A DNA stretch of 64,000 bases from Gammaproteobacteria bacterium. GTDB lineage: Bacteria; Pseudomonadota; Gammaproteobacteria; Steroidobacterales; Rariloculaceae. The translations under genes and the position numbers were made by a program. The stretch covers positions 51,044 through 115,043 of the forward strand of contig JAJDVG010000016.1 in assembly GCA_022826245.1 (NCBI GenBank), given 5' to 3'. A model generated the notes under the pieces. The model made no database searches, was not told the DNA's origin, and worked only from the letters and a program-made list of their open reading frames with translations. Positions 41,242 through 50,699 of the stretch are shown piece after piece (position 1 is the stretch's first letter; every line of letters begins with the position of its first letter).

Positions 41242-42716
41242 CCGCGATCCTCCCTCATGTTCGCGGGCCAAATGCCGTTCTTGCCCGGCTGCAGGATGCC
41301 GTTCGGGTCGATCAGGTCCTTGAGCGCCTCATTGAAGCGCATGAGCGCGTTGTCGTTGTAGCCGTAGGCTGCCGCTGCGATATCGGAAAACGCGGGCGCC
41401 ACGCGGTACACGCCCCAGCCCCGGCGGGCGCTTTCGGCGACCATCTCGCGGCCCATCTCTATCGTTTGGGCATTCAGCTCCGGATCGTTCTTGTCGACGC
41501 GGATGCTGACCGTGGTCAGCAGGCCGCGCGGCGAATGCACGTGCACGGGCGTGCCGTAGAACCGCCGCCCGTAGCGCTGGGCGATGCCGTCCAACGTCTG
41601 GATGACATCCCAGATCGCCGCGCCCCGGAACGGCACGACGAGCGCGAAGTAGACGTTGTGGCCGATGCCGTACATCGCGTTCATGTAGGGGACGCCGGCC
41701 AGGAGCTTGGTATTGAGGTCCCACTCGGCCGGGTTGTACGGCGCCTCGTAGAGCGTCGTCTCGAGCTCCGCACCCGGAAGGCTCGCGTACGCATCCTGGA
41801 CGAGTTCCCAGTGCCGCTCCACGACCTGCCGGTCGCCGTAGAACGCGAGACGGTTGAACCAGCCGCTCGGCCCGGCGAAATCCACGCGCCGCATGTTCGG
41901 GTAGTTGGTGAGAATCCGCTGGCGCCACAACGGCTTGAGGATGTCGATGAGTTCGACGATTTCCTCGTGCCGCGCCACGGTCATCTGCCCGGCGCGGTAC
42001 GCCGGCGGTTCGTCCATGAGCCAGACGCCCATTCTCGTCACGACGCCGAGGCTCGACTGCGAGAACAGTCCCTCGACGTACGGCCCGAAGCCCCACTTGT
42101 ATTCGTGCCAGGTTTCGCTGTTCGGAACCGCGCCCATTCCGGTGCGCAGCAGTTCTCCGTTCGGCAGGACGACTTCCAGGCCGCACTGGGTCTCGACGTG
42201 ATCGCCATAGGGCGTGTAGCCCGTGCCGCGCTCGAGCGTATTGCCGACCACGCTGCCCCAGCCGGGTTCCGGGTTGTCGATCCAGAGCTTGAGCCCGCGT
42301 TCCTGGATGTGGCGATACAGATCGAAGTAGCTGACGCCGGGCTCGACGACCGCGTAGGCCTGGGATTCGTTGACCTCGATGATGCGATTCATGCGTTGCA
42401 TGTCGAGCGTCACCGCGCCGGGCACCACACCGGCCGGACCGCCGTAACCGAAGTTTTTGCCGGTCGAGATGACCCAGAGCGGGATCCCGTAGTCGTTCGC
42501 GATGCGTAGAACCTGCTGGACCTGTTCGACCGAATCGGGTCCGACCGCCGCGGATGCGAGCGCTTCGGCGGGCGTGTTGCGCAGCGGGGAGAACGGATCG
42601 CGATAGCTTTCGAGGTGTTCGTCCTGACGAAACACCCATTCGGCGCCGACGACTTCCGCGAATTCCGCGAGGGCGTCGTCGAACTGGCTTTGAGTCAATC
42701 CCGGGGGCAGCGCCAC
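41238..42716 (-). CDS. VAO-family FAD oxidoreductase (4-cresol dehydrogenase / eugenol hydroxylase type)
   Basis: A 492-aa flavoprotein. The PCMH-type FAD domain shows in PLWVISTGKNFGYGGPAGVV, a MQRMNRIIEV segment and VVEPGVSYFDLYRHI, followed by GWGSVVGNTLERGTGYTPYG. The C-terminal half resembles vanillyl-alcohol oxidase and p-cresol methylhydroxylase. The linked cytochrome c argues for the dehydrogenase type, which hydroxylates 4-alkylphenols with water and passes electrons to cytochrome c. I cannot be certain which residue would bind FAD covalently. GTG start with GGAG at 7 nt. It has no signal peptide, though in related operons the flavoprotein is exported with its cytochrome. First gene of a nine-gene run. 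Confidence 0.88.
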   Translation of the reverse strand: MALPPGLTQSQFDDALAEFAEVVGAEWVFRQDEHLESYRDPFSPLRNTPAEALASAAVGPDSVEQVQQVLRIANDYGIPLWVISTGKNFGYGGPAGVVPGAVTLDMQRMNRIIEVNESQAYAVVEPGVSYFDLYRHIQERGLKLWIDNPEPGWGSVVGNTLERGTGYTPYGDHVETQCGLEVVLPNGELLRTGMGAVPNSETWHEYKWGFGPYVEGLFSQSSLGVVTRMGVWLMDEPPAYRAGQMTVARHEEIVELIDILKPLWRQRILTNYPNMRRVDFAGPSGWFNRLAFYGDRQVVERHWELVQDAYASLPGAELETTLYEAPYNPAEWDLNTKLLAGVPYMNAMYGIGHNVYFALVVPFRGAAIWDVIQTLDGIAQRYGRRFYGTPVHVHSPRGLLTTVSIRVDKNDPELNAQTIEMGREMVAESARRGWGVYRVAPAFSDIAAAAYGYNDNALMRFNEALKDLIDPNGILQPGKNGIWPANMREDRG

Positions 42717-42944
42717 TCGTACACTCCATGCGAACCGCAGGGTTGATGGCCATTGTCGCGTTCAGCCGCTAATTTTACAACTGTCATATTACTCCGCACG
42801 TGAGTACAGCGCGTCCGACGGATATGCGGCCCATGCGCAGTTTTTCGGGTGCGACTCGAGAGCGTCGGGCGGAGCCTGTCTGCGCGCGATTGTGATATCG
42901 TTGAGCGCGCATTGACACGTTCGGACTGATTACAGGAGTCAACG

Positions 42945-43322
42945 ATGTTCACACGCATTCTTGTCGGTTTGGGAGCAGCCGCGCTCATGTTGATGACTGC
43001 GCCGGTATCGGCTCACCACGGGTGGAGCGGGCAGAGCGGCGAGCAGTCGCAGCTCTCCGGCACGTTAACCACTGCGGTCAGCCTCGCCGGACCGCATGCG
43101 ACGATGCAGATCGAGGACGAGAGCGGCCAGGTCTGGGACATCACGCTCGCGCCGTCGTCGAGGACGAGCCGCGCCGGACTTACCGAAGACGTGATTCCGC
43201 TCGGCGCTCAGGTCACCGTGACGGGCAATCGCAACAGCGACATGGGCCGCTACGAGATGAAGACGGTCCGGGTGACGCACGACGGCAAGAACTACGACGT
43301 CTATCCGCGCCGCATCGACTGA
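42945..43322 (+). CDS. DUF6152 family exported protein
   Basis: A 125-aa protein with signal peptide (ending TAPVSA) followed directly by HHGWSG, the His-His start typical of DUF6152 proteins. A small beta-domain follows (SGTLTTAVSLAGPHATMQIE, WDITLAP, GAQVTVTGNRNSDMGRYEMK). AGGAG precedes the ATG by 6 nt. Function unknown; the HH pair at the mature N-terminus could bind a metal such as copper. The next gene, a membrane protein, follows 6 bp after the stop. A second DUF6152 gene is at 53207-53653. Confidence 0.82.
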   Translation: MFTRILVGLGAAALMLMTAPVSAHHGWSGQSGEQSQLSGTLTTAVSLAGPHATMQIEDESGQVWDITLAPSSRTSRAGLTEDVIPLGAQVTVTGNRNSDMGRYEMKTVRVTHDGKNYDVYPRRID

Positions 43323-43328
43323 TCAGGT

Positions 43329-43814
43329 TTGTTCGAGTTCCTGACGTGGCTTGAGGGCTCCGCCCTCGGTGTAGCCATGCGCGGGATGGGCGTGTGGAGC
43401 TACGGCGTCTTCAACCTCGCGCATATTCTCGGAATCTCGACGCTGTTCGGGTCGGTCGTCCTGATCGACCTCAGATTGCTGGGGCTGTGGCCCGGCGTGG
43501 CGATCCGCTCGATCGCCGCGCCGGCGGTCCCGGTCGCCGCTGCCGGTTTCTCGCTCGCGGCCTTGAGCGGAATCTGCATGATTTCGACCAACGCGACCGA
43601 GTACGAGGGCAATCCCTTCATCCTGATCAAGTTTCCCGCGATCGCGCTGGGTCTGATCAATGTGGCCGTGGTCAACGGCCTGCCAGCCTGGAAGGCGGCG
43701 AGGGCCCGCGATCCTTCGCGGCGCGAACGCGGGCAGCTCGCGGTTGCCGGCGGAACGTCGCTCGCATGCTGGCTCACGGCGGTCGCCGCCGGCCGCATGA
43801 TCGGCTACTGGTGA
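43329..43814 (+). CDS. DUF6644-like integral membrane protein
   Basis: A 161-aa membrane protein (TTG start, 6 bp after the DUF6152 stop) with four predicted transmembrane segments. These are GVFNLAHILGISTLFGSVVL, SIAAPAVPVAAAGFSLAALS, FPAIALGLINVAVVNGLPAW and GTSLACWLTAVAAGRMIGYW. A conserved-looking His lies in the first segment (AHILG), typical of this small membrane family. The pairing with a DUF6152 gene recurs in bacteria, from memory. Function unknown. Confidence 0.78.
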   Translation: MFEFLTWLEGSALGVAMRGMGVWSYGVFNLAHILGISTLFGSVVLIDLRLLGLWPGVAIRSIAAPAVPVAAAGFSLAALSGICMISTNATEYEGNPFILIKFPAIALGLINVAVVNGLPAWKAARARDPSRRERGQLAVAGGTSLACWLTAVAAGRMIGYW

Positions 43815-43916
43815 GTTCCGCCCGGCGAGCGCGCCGCGTGACGGGGCAATCGCCTGTTCCGCGCCGGGCACGCCGACAGGTTGACGGCCGAAGCGCCGTG
43901 TTACCATCCTCACGGC

Positions 43917-43939
43917 GGTTCAGGCACGGTGCCTGAACC
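43917..43939. repeat. 23-bp perfect palindrome
   Basis: Arms GGTTCAGGCAC and GTGCCTGAACC, perfect over 11 bp around a single central G. It lies in the 269-bp gap between the DUF6644 gene and the Yip1/ABC genes and has no T-run. It could be an operator for a dimeric repressor or a very tight hairpin. Confidence 0.75.
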
Positions 43940-44083
43940 TGCGCATGACGAGTCGCCCGGCGTCGGAGTCATGAAGCAGCCCCGGTCGGGTGGAACGTTT
44001 TCGGAGCGATCCCATCTAACCGCTGTGTCCCTCCCTCCGGCGAAAGAGGGTTCTTGCGGCGACATGTCCCGCAGCCCAACGCA

Positions 44084-44809
44084 ATGAACGATACGAAACC
44101 CACGGCCGACGGCGTCCTTGCGACGGCAGTCAATATCATCGCTGCGCCGGGCGAAGCATTCCGGGCAATCGGGCACAAGCCAACGATCCTGGCGCCGCTG
44201 TGCGCGATAATCGTCGCGAACGCGGCAGTCCTGCTGACGTATTACGGCGAGGTCGATGTCCTGTGGCTCGTCGAAACGGGAATGCAGGCCTCCTCCGAGG
44301 AATTGAGCGAGGAGCAACGCGAAGCCGCGGCGCGCGCCATGGGCAACCTTTCGCCGATGGTGTTGGGCTCCGTCGCCGCCGTGTCCGTCGCGGTGTTCAT
44401 GACACTCTGGCTCTTCCTGAACTCCGCCTACCTCGCCGGGATATCGCTGCTGAGCAACGACGGTTTCAGGCTCAGGGCGTGGATGTCGATGATTTGCTGG
44501 TGTACGTTGCCGCTGATCTTTGGCTTCGCAGCATCGCTGGTCAATATTTTCCTGAGCGATGCGACCTTCATGCGGGCGGACCGCCTCAATCCCCTGTCGT
44601 TCAGCAACCTGCTGGACCTCGACAGCGCAGGTTCCGGCTCGATGCGCCAATCCATGCTGGGTACGGACCTGACCGCGGTCTGGGCCATGGCGCTGGGCGT
44701 ATACGGCTATCGTACGTGGACCCGGCGAAGCCTGCTTGTGTCCGCGCTGATCGTGCTCGCTCCCGCGATACTCGTCTTCGGGAGCATCGCCTGGTTTACG
44801 AGCGGCTAG
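44084..44809 (+). CDS. Yip1-domain-like membrane protein
   Basis: A 241-aa integral membrane protein, ATG start MNDTKPTADG (an upstream TTG is less likely). It has about five hydrophobic segments: ILAPLCAIIVANAAVLLTYY, a MVLGSVAAVSVAVFMTLWLF segment, WCTLPLIFGFAASLVNIF, DLTAVWAMALGVYGY and LLVSALIVLAPAILVFGSIA. The layout and the N-terminal AVNIIAAPGEAFRAI fit Yip1-family proteins. It sits 15 bp upstream of the MacA-like adaptor and is probably co-transcribed with the efflux genes, but its role there is unclear. Confidence 0.78.
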   Translation: MNDTKPTADGVLATAVNIIAAPGEAFRAIGHKPTILAPLCAIIVANAAVLLTYYGEVDVLWLVETGMQASSEELSEEQREAAARAMGNLSPMVLGSVAAVSVAVFMTLWLFLNSAYLAGISLLSNDGFRLRAWMSMICWCTLPLIFGFAASLVNIFLSDATFMRADRLNPLSFSNLLDLDSAGSGSMRQSMLGTDLTAVWAMALGVYGYRTWTRRSLLVSALIVLAPAILVFGSIAWFTSG

Positions 44810-44824
44810 CGGCCGGGTTCGGGC

Positions 44825-45997
44825 ATGAAGAAAAAGTTGCTTGTCATAGGGGCGTTGGTCCTGGCAGTCGTCGCCGTGCCGCTGCTGAACGAGTTGCTGC
44901 GCGGCGGCAGTGCCGTCGAAGTCCAGTTGGAGATGCTCGAGCCGCGCAGCATCCAGGCTTCGGTACTCGCCTCCGGACAGCTCGTCCACGAAGAGGAGGT
45001 CAAGCTGACCACCGAAGTCATCGGCAGGGTCACCGGCATCTACGTCGAGGAAGGCGACCGCGTGGCCAGCGGGCAACTGTTGCTGCAGATTGACGACGAG
45101 ACCTACCGCGCGGAAGTCGAACAGAACGAAGCCACGGTGCGCATGCAGGACATCGCCATCCAACGCCAGCAATTGCGGGTCGACAACCTGCGAACCCAGT
45201 GGGAACGCGACCAGGCGCTGCACGAGAGCAACCTCATCGACGACCGCAGTTTCGACCTCTCGACGAACGAATTGAGCCTCGCCGAAGTCGACCTCCGGTC
45301 GAGCCGCGAGTCGCTTTCCCAGGCCCAGGCGCGACTCGAGCAGGCCGACGACCGCCTGAGCAAGACCCGCGTCGTTGCGCCCATCGACGGGACGGTCACG
45401 TCGCTCGACATCGAAGTCGGCGAAACCGCGATTTCGAGCACCACGAATATCGCGGGCTCCAACCTCATGACGATCGCGGATCCCGAGAGCATCCATGCTG
45501 AAGTCAACGTCGATGAGGCGGACATCGCGAACGTTGCCGTCGGTCAACGAGCCGAGATCATTGCGATCGCGTACCCCGATCAGCCGATAAGCGGCGTCAT
45601 CGATTCCATCGCGTTGTCGGCCAGGGTTGCCGAAGGCACTCAGGGGCTGAGCTTCGCGGTCAAGATTCGACTCGACAAGGCCGACCGTTTCGCGCTCAGG
45701 CCCGGCATGAGCTGCCGCGTCGAAATCTACACCGAAGTCAGGGACGATCTGCTTGCCGTGCCCATACAGGCGATTCTCGTCGATGAGGAACTCAGCGAAA
45801 ATCGCACGACCTATCACGTTTTCCGGTACGACGATGGCGAAGCGCGCGAGGTCGCCGTTCAGGTCGGCCTGTCCGACGATACGTACCAGGCTGTGACCGA
45901 CGGACTCGACCGGGGCGACCGGGTGATCGTCGGGCCCGACCGAGTGTTGCGAAACCTGAACGACGGAGATGACGTTACGGCCGCGGCATCGCAATAG
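44825..45997 (+). CDS. Periplasmic adaptor (MacA/HlyD-like) of an ABC efflux system
   Basis: A 390-aa membrane-fusion protein: an N-terminal TM anchor (KKLLVIGALVLAVVAVPLL), lipoyl half-motif VIGRVTGIYVEEGDRVASGQ, a long coiled-coil hairpin (EQNEATVRMQ to SQAQARLEQADDRLSKTR), the second lipoyl half VVAPIDGTVTSLDIEVGETA, then the beta-barrel and membrane-proximal domains. It links the inner-membrane ABC permease to an outer-membrane TolC-type channel, not encoded here. It is 9 bp upstream of the ATPase gene. The substrate of MacAB-type systems varies (macrolides, peptides, lipids). Confidence 0.92.
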   Translation: MKKKLLVIGALVLAVVAVPLLNELLRGGSAVEVQLEMLEPRSIQASVLASGQLVHEEEVKLTTEVIGRVTGIYVEEGDRVASGQLLLQIDDETYRAEVEQNEATVRMQDIAIQRQQLRVDNLRTQWERDQALHESNLIDDRSFDLSTNELSLAEVDLRSSRESLSQAQARLEQADDRLSKTRVVAPIDGTVTSLDIEVGETAISSTTNIAGSNLMTIADPESIHAEVNVDEADIANVAVGQRAEIIAIAYPDQPISGVIDSIALSARVAEGTQGLSFAVKIRLDKADRFALRPGMSCRVEIYTEVRDDLLAVPIQAILVDEELSENRTTYHVFRYDDGEAREVAVQVGLSDDTYQAVTDGLDRGDRVIVGPDRVLRNLNDGDDVTAAASQ

Positions 45998-46006
45998 GCC
46001 GTCGCC

Positions 46007-46708
46007 GTGGCCCTCATCGAACTCACATCGATCAGCAAGCACTACACGATGGGGCAGCACCTCATCAAGGCTGTCGACGAGCTCGATCTGCACATCGATT
46101 CGAACGAGTACGTCGTCCTGATCGGTTCATCGGGTTCCGGCAAGTCGACGTTGATGAACATCATCGGCTGCCTGGACACACCCACACTGGGCAGTTACGT
46201 ACTCAACGGGCGCAACGTCAGCGGCCTGGATCCCGGCGAGCTTGCGGACATACGCAATCAGGAAGTCGGTTTCGTATTTCAGAACTTCAATCTGCTGCCG
46301 CGCGCATCGGCCCTCAAGAACGTGATGCAGCCGCTGATCTACTCGGGGTTTCGGCTGTCCGAGCGCCGCGAGGAGGCGGAGCGCATGCTCGAGCGAGTGG
46401 GCCTTGCCGACCGGAGCGACCATCTGCCGAACCAGCTCTCGGGCGGACAATGCCAGCGCGTGGCCGTCGCCCGCGCGCTGGTCACCCAGCCATCGATCCT
46501 GCTAGCGGACGAGCCCACCGGCAACCTCGACTCGCAAACGTCGGTCGAGATCATGGCGCTCTTCGACGAGTTGCACGATGAAGGGCACACCATCATCGTC
46601 GTCACCCACGAACCGGACATCGCCGCGCATGGCGATCGCGTGATCGTGATGCAGGACGGCCGGATTCTCGATCACTACGCGAAGGGGCGCTATCCACGTG
46701 CCGGGTAG
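46007..46708 (+). CDS. ABC transporter ATP-binding protein (MacB/LolD type)
   Basis: A 233-aa ATPase, GTG start. Walker [11 protein letters not shown]-loop [13 protein letters not shown], signature [15 protein letters not shown] (Cys where Gln is usual after GGQ), Walker [10 protein letters not shown] and H-loop VVTHEPDIA. It energises the permease encoded by the overlapping next gene (11-nt overlap). In E. coli MacB the ATPase and permease are one protein; here they are separate, as in LolCDE-like and many MacAB-type operons. Confidence 0.93.
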   Translation: MALIELTSISKHYTMGQHLIKAVDELDLHIDSNEYVVLIGSSGSGKSTLMNIIGCLDTPTLGSYVLNGRNVSGLDPGELADIRNQEVGFVFQNFNLLPRASALKNVMQPLIYSGFRLSERREEAERMLERVGLADRSDHLPNQLSGGQCQRVAVARALVTQPSILLADEPTGNLDSQTSVEIMALFDELHDEGHTIIVVTHEPDIAAHGDRVIVMQDGRILDHYAKGRYPRAG

Positions 46709-47972
46709 ATCCGCCGTGCGCCGTCGCCGCAGAAGCAGGAGATTCCCCCTTGCGTTCGCGGCGGCCGAAGCCGTGCGGGCCGCGCTCGACTCGATCCGCG
46801 CCCACGCGTTCCGCAGTTTCCTGACCACGCTCGGGATAATCATCGGCGTCGCATCGGTTATCGGAATGGTGTCGATCATTCAGGGGCTGAGCTTCGCGAT
46901 CGGCGAACAACTGCAGGGCCTCGGCAGCAACGGCATCACGGTTCAGCCGTACACGCCGCCGATGGATTTCGCGCAGGGCCGGCGCTCCCGGCTCACGCAG
47001 GAGGATCTCGACCTCATCCGTTACCGCGTGCAGGGTATCGACTCGATCACGCCGATCATGTACTCGCAATCCGGTCAGATCCGCTACGGTTCACAGACGG
47101 TTTCCGCGCAGGTCATCGGTACGACCTGGTCCTACCAGGACATCGGGCAGTACTTTGCCCAGCGAGGCCGGTTCCTGTCCGACAGCGACAACAGGACCCG
47201 CCGGCGCGTCGCCGTCATCGGCGAGCAGACGCGCGAGGACCTCGGCTTGCCTGAAGACCCCGTGGGAGAGTTCATTCAACTCAACAGGGAATGGCTCAGG
47301 GTCATCGGCCTGACCGAACCCAAGGGCGAAATCCTCGGACAGCAGCTCGACAACCGCGTGATGGTGCCATACAACACGCTGACGAGCATGCAGGGAAACC
47401 TGGTGTTCCCGAACATGCAGATTCAGTTGACGGTCGCCGATCTGGACCGGATGGACGCGATCACCGCGATCATCGGCCGACTGCTCAGAAGTTCCCGCGG
47501 CCTGGAGCCGGACGAGCCCGACGACTTCCGCATTCAGACCGCGGAGCAGCTTCGCTCCACGCTCGATTCGATCATCAACAACGTCACGGTCGTCATGGCG
47601 GGCATCGTCGGGATCTCGCTGCTCGTCGGCGGCATCGGGATCATGAACATCATGCTCGTGTCGGTGACGGAGCGGACTCGCGAGATCGGGATCTGCAAGG
47701 CGATCGGCGCGAAGCGGCACCACATACTGCTGCAGTTCCTGCTCGAAGCGCTTGTCCTGTGCCTGCTCGGCGGAGCGATCGGGCTGCTCATCGGCTACGG
47801 AATCGGCGCGCTTGCCGCTTCGTTCATCCCCGGCTTCCCGCCGGCGCACACCCCCCTGTGGGCCATCGTGCTCGCGCTTGGGTTCTCGGCGGTGGTCGGC
47901 GTGGTGTTCGGGATACTGCCGGCCGCGAAGGCCGCGAATCTGGATCCGATCAGTTCGCTGCGCTACGAGTAG
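46698..47972 (+). CDS. ABC transporter permease (MacB/FtsX-like)
   Basis: A 424-aa permease, GTG start inside the ATPase gene. The N-terminal [22 protein letters not shown] is preceded by an Arg-rich tail. A large periplasmic MacB_PCD domain follows ([20 protein letters not shown] to [12 protein letters not shown]). Three C-terminal TMs make up the FtsX domain: [20 protein letters not shown], a [20 protein letters not shown] coupling motif, then [20 protein letters not shown] and [20 protein letters not shown], ending [10 protein letters not shown] as in MacB proteins. It forms a tripartite pump with the preceding adaptor and ATPase. Confidence 0.93.
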   Translation: MPGRSAVRRRRRSRRFPLAFAAAEAVRAALDSIRAHAFRSFLTTLGIIIGVASVIGMVSIIQGLSFAIGEQLQGLGSNGITVQPYTPPMDFAQGRRSRLTQEDLDLIRYRVQGIDSITPIMYSQSGQIRYGSQTVSAQVIGTTWSYQDIGQYFAQRGRFLSDSDNRTRRRVAVIGEQTREDLGLPEDPVGEFIQLNREWLRVIGLTEPKGEILGQQLDNRVMVPYNTLTSMQGNLVFPNMQIQLTVADLDRMDAITAIIGRLLRSSRGLEPDEPDDFRIQTAEQLRSTLDSIINNVTVVMAGIVGISLLVGGIGIMNIMLVSVTERTREIGICKAIGAKRHHILLQFLLEALVLCLLGGAIGLLIGYGIGALAASFIPGFPPAHTPLWAIVLALGFSAVVGVVFGILPAAKAANLDPISSLRYE

Positions 47973-48070
47973 TCGGCCGTTAACGCCGGGACCGCCGGCC
48001 GGGTTGCTCCATCGCCCTGGACGCGTGGCTGACGCACTCGAACGTCGCCAAACGCAATGTCAGCAGGGAT

Positions 48071-49201
48071 TCAGTGACAGACGTTGTTGGAAAGCCCGAT
48101 GCTCGCGGCGCCGATGCCGGTTGCGGCGGCGGCGATGTAGGTCATTTCCCGGCTTTCCAGATCGAGGACCGCGACCTGCGGGCTGCCCTGAAACGACACG
48201 TAGGCCGTGCGGCCGTCGGCGGCGCCCTGCGCCGTCAGCGGCGTATGCGGGAAATCACCCGAGTCGATCACCGACCGGAGCAGGTTGTCGTAGATGTAGT
48301 AGCGGTTGTTCGTCGTGCTCGCGAGCAGGTTGAGCCGATCGAAGCGGCCCACGGTGACGAGATCGATGCCTTCGCCGATGACGCGGTCGTCGTAGACCTC
48401 AAAGCGCGATTGCTCCACCGACATGAATCGCCCCGTGTCGCGGTCCATCATGTACAGGAACGATCCTTCGGGTGTGGTGTAGGGCCGCGCCGGCGACGCG
48501 CCGATTGTAAAGCTTTGATAAATTACTCTTGAAAAAGCATTCAAGCTATTGATTTCACCGGTTTGTTCGTTTGCAACGTAGACGTAGCGCGCGTCGAGGC
48601 TGCGGCTCGGCGATGACAGCGGCTGGCCGGGTTCGGCGATCTCGATCTCGAACGTTCGTCTGACGTTGGTGTCGATCAGACCGATGGTCCCGTCCCGGCT
48701 GTTGCTGTAGTAGACGTCGACTTCGTTCGGGTCGAACAGCACGTCGCTCGTCGGGGGGAAATCCTCGAGCGTAAACAGGATCGTGCCGGCATAGGCGGAG
48801 AAGAGCACGAAGCCGCCGTCCACGTCGTCGCTGAAGCCGATTCTCGAACCCGTCGTGTCGAGCACCATGTGGCGCGGGACGATCGGCAGTTCCACCTCCT
48901 TCGCCAGCGCCTTCGAATTCAGGTCGTAAAGACTCACGAGCCGCTGCTCGATGTTCACGTGCACGAGTATCGGCGCGTACGGGGTCGCAACGACGTGGTC
49001 GGCGACGTGCGCCGTCTCGATCCTGTAGATGACCTCGTTCTCGAAGAGGTCGACGACATCGATGAGCGGCTCGACGGCGTCGGCCACGAACATGAGCCTG
49101 AGCGGATTGGAGATGTCCTGTGCGCATGCCGCCCCGCCGAGCGCGAGTGCGGCCGCCGACAGCGCCACGGTCGTCAGCAGCGATCTTGTGATCCGGGCCA
49201 T
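48071..49201 (-). CDS. Periplasmic YVTN-like beta-propeller protein
   Basis: A 376-aa exported protein (ATG at MARITRSLL; a TTG three codons upstream is possible), signal peptide ending GGAACAQ. The body consists of YVTN/WD-like blades: VEPLIDVVDLFENEVIYRIE, VSLYDLNSKALAKEVELP, EVDVYYSNSRDGTIGLIDTN, RYVYVANEQTGEINSLNAFS and GRTAYVSFQGSPQVAVLDLE. It ends in NNVCH. It is 48 bp downstream of a DsbD/CcdA-like membrane gene on the same strand. The pair resembles, loosely, accessory genes of periplasmic redox enzymes; amine-dehydrogenase heavy chains are also propellers of this size. Function not assigned. Confidence 0.72.
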   Translation of the reverse strand: MARITRSLLTTVALSAAALALGGAACAQDISNPLRLMFVADAVEPLIDVVDLFENEVIYRIETAHVADHVVATPYAPILVHVNIEQRLVSLYDLNSKALAKEVELPIVPRHMVLDTTGSRIGFSDDVDGGFVLFSAYAGTILFTLEDFPPTSDVLFDPNEVDVYYSNSRDGTIGLIDTNVRRTFEIEIAEPGQPLSSPSRSLDARYVYVANEQTGEINSLNAFSRVIYQSFTIGASPARPYTTPEGSFLYMMDRDTGRFMSVEQSRFEVYDDRVIGEGIDLVTVGRFDRLNLLASTTNNRYYIYDNLLRSVIDSGDFPHTPLTAQGAADGRTAYVSFQGSPQVAVLDLESREMTYIAAAATGIGAASIGLSNNVCH

Positions 49202-49249
49202 CGCGCTCAATGGTTTCGCCTGGGCGTCTGCGTTCGGGACGCCGTTTCG

Positions 49250-50623
49250 TCAGCTCAGCCCGAGATACGGGTAGATCATGTCGCTGACGACGTGGAAGTT
49301 GTCGGTCACGAGAATCAGCCCGAAGGCGATGATCACGATCATACTCGCGATATTGAGCGCTTTCGCATGGTTGCCGATGAACGCCAGGATGCTGTCCATA
49401 CGCGATACGAACCAGGCGGCGAGCATGAACGGGATCGCGACGCCTGCACCGAACGCGAGCATGATGGTTGCGCCGATCGCGGCGCTGCCGATGGCGCCGA
49501 CATACACGAGCAGCGTACCGACGATCGCCCCGCCGAAGCACGCCGTGCAACCGAGCGCGAAACCGATGGAAACCACGATGGTCCCGATCGTGTCGCGCGT
49601 CGACAGTTTTTTCAGGTTTTCGGCGCTCGGAATCCTGCAGGCCATGGCTCGGCTGCCGCGCAGCCCGACCCAAAGCCCCATTAGAATGACGATGATCCCC
49701 GAGGCAACGGCAACCGTGCGGCTGTATTCGGCGAAGATCAACTGCGCCTGATGCCCGACCATGCCGATCAGCGCGCCCGCGGCCATGTAGAGCGCCATGA
49801 AGCCGAGCACGAAGGCGCCCGCGATCGCCATGATCTTGCGCCGGATGTATGGCGTTACGCTCAGCGCCTGTGCGGCCGGGGCACCGGGTACCGTGGAGAA
49901 GGCGGCGATGGACGAACCGAACATCACGACGAGCTGCAGCAGGCAGGGCGTCAGCACCGAGGCCAGCAGGCCGGCGCCGAGCGCAAGTACGGCGATCGGC
50001 GTGATGCCGGCGCTCCCTCTTAGATCCTCGGGTATGGTGTATGGCGCATCCCAGATCCCGACGAAGGTCAGCGGCCGCTCGCTGCCGAGGTAGTTGTCGG
50101 AGACGTAAAGCCGCATGCTGCCGGCGGCATCGATATCGATGAAGTTTCCGTCCGCGTCGCGTTTCGAAAAGCTGTACAGGCTCACACGGTGATGCTCGGG
50201 ATTGCGCGGCCCGCTCGATTCCGCGGGCAGGTACACGTCATCGCCGACGTGCAGCTCCACGACCGGCAACTCCGAGCCGAGTTCGCCCCGGTGGATCGTC
50301 TCGTTGACGAAAAAGACGTGATTGAGGTCGGGGCGCAGGTTGCCGATGACGGCCGCGCGGTCCACGTACTGAAAGTACTCGCTGCTTGCGTACGTCGCCG
50401 TGATCTCGAGCTGCGGATCCTGGACCAGGGAGCGGCTCAGATAACGCGAGACGCTGCCGCCCTTGATCAGGCGGCTGTTGTCGCCGACGCTGCGCATGAG
50501 CTGCGTGCCCTGGACGAAATACGGGAAGATGAGCCAGGACGAAGCGATCAGCACGCCGACGACGAGCAGGGCGCCGAGTTTCAGCGGATTGCGTATGGCG
50601 ATCGTATGCATCAGATATCTCAT
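49250..50623 (-). CDS. DsbD/CcdA-like thiol-redox membrane protein with periplasmic N-domain
   Basis: A 457-aa membrane protein. After an N-terminal TM (LGALLVVGVLIASSWLIFPY) comes a ~160-aa periplasmic domain (GGSVSRYLSRSLVQDPQLEI, HVGDDVYLPAESS). Six hydrophobic segments follow, with the paired cysteines of the CcdA/DsbD family: SVLTPCLLQLVVMF and GFALGCTACFGGAI. These cysteines would pass reducing equivalents from cytoplasmic thioredoxin to a periplasmic partner, in cytochrome c maturation, metal handling or disulfide reduction. The N-domain lacks an obvious CxxC, so the partner is another protein. It is the first gene of a pair with the beta-propeller protein. Confidence 0.8.
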   Translation of the reverse strand: MRYLMHTIAIRNPLKLGALLVVGVLIASSWLIFPYFVQGTQLMRSVGDNSRLIKGGSVSRYLSRSLVQDPQLEITATYASSEYFQYVDRAAVIGNLRPDLNHVFFVNETIHRGELGSELPVVELHVGDDVYLPAESSGPRNPEHHRVSLYSFSKRDADGNFIDIDAAGSMRLYVSDNYLGSERPLTFVGIWDAPYTIPEDLRGSAGITPIAVLALGAGLLASVLTPCLLQLVVMFGSSIAAFSTVPGAPAAQALSVTPYIRRKIMAIAGAFVLGFMALYMAAGALIGMVGHQAQLIFAEYSRTVAVASGIIVILMGLWVGLRGSRAMACRIPSAENLKKLSTRDTIGTIVVSIGFALGCTACFGGAIVGTLLVYVGAIGSAAIGATIMLAFGAGVAIPFMLAAWFVSRMDSILAFIGNHAKALNIASMIVIIAFGLILVTDNFHVVSDMIYPYLGLS

Positions 50624-50699
50624 GTTACCGCAATGCCGGTTCGTTGTGGCTTATGGGACGGGGCCGGCGGCGATTGAGCGTCGCCGTCATCGCTCGCGC

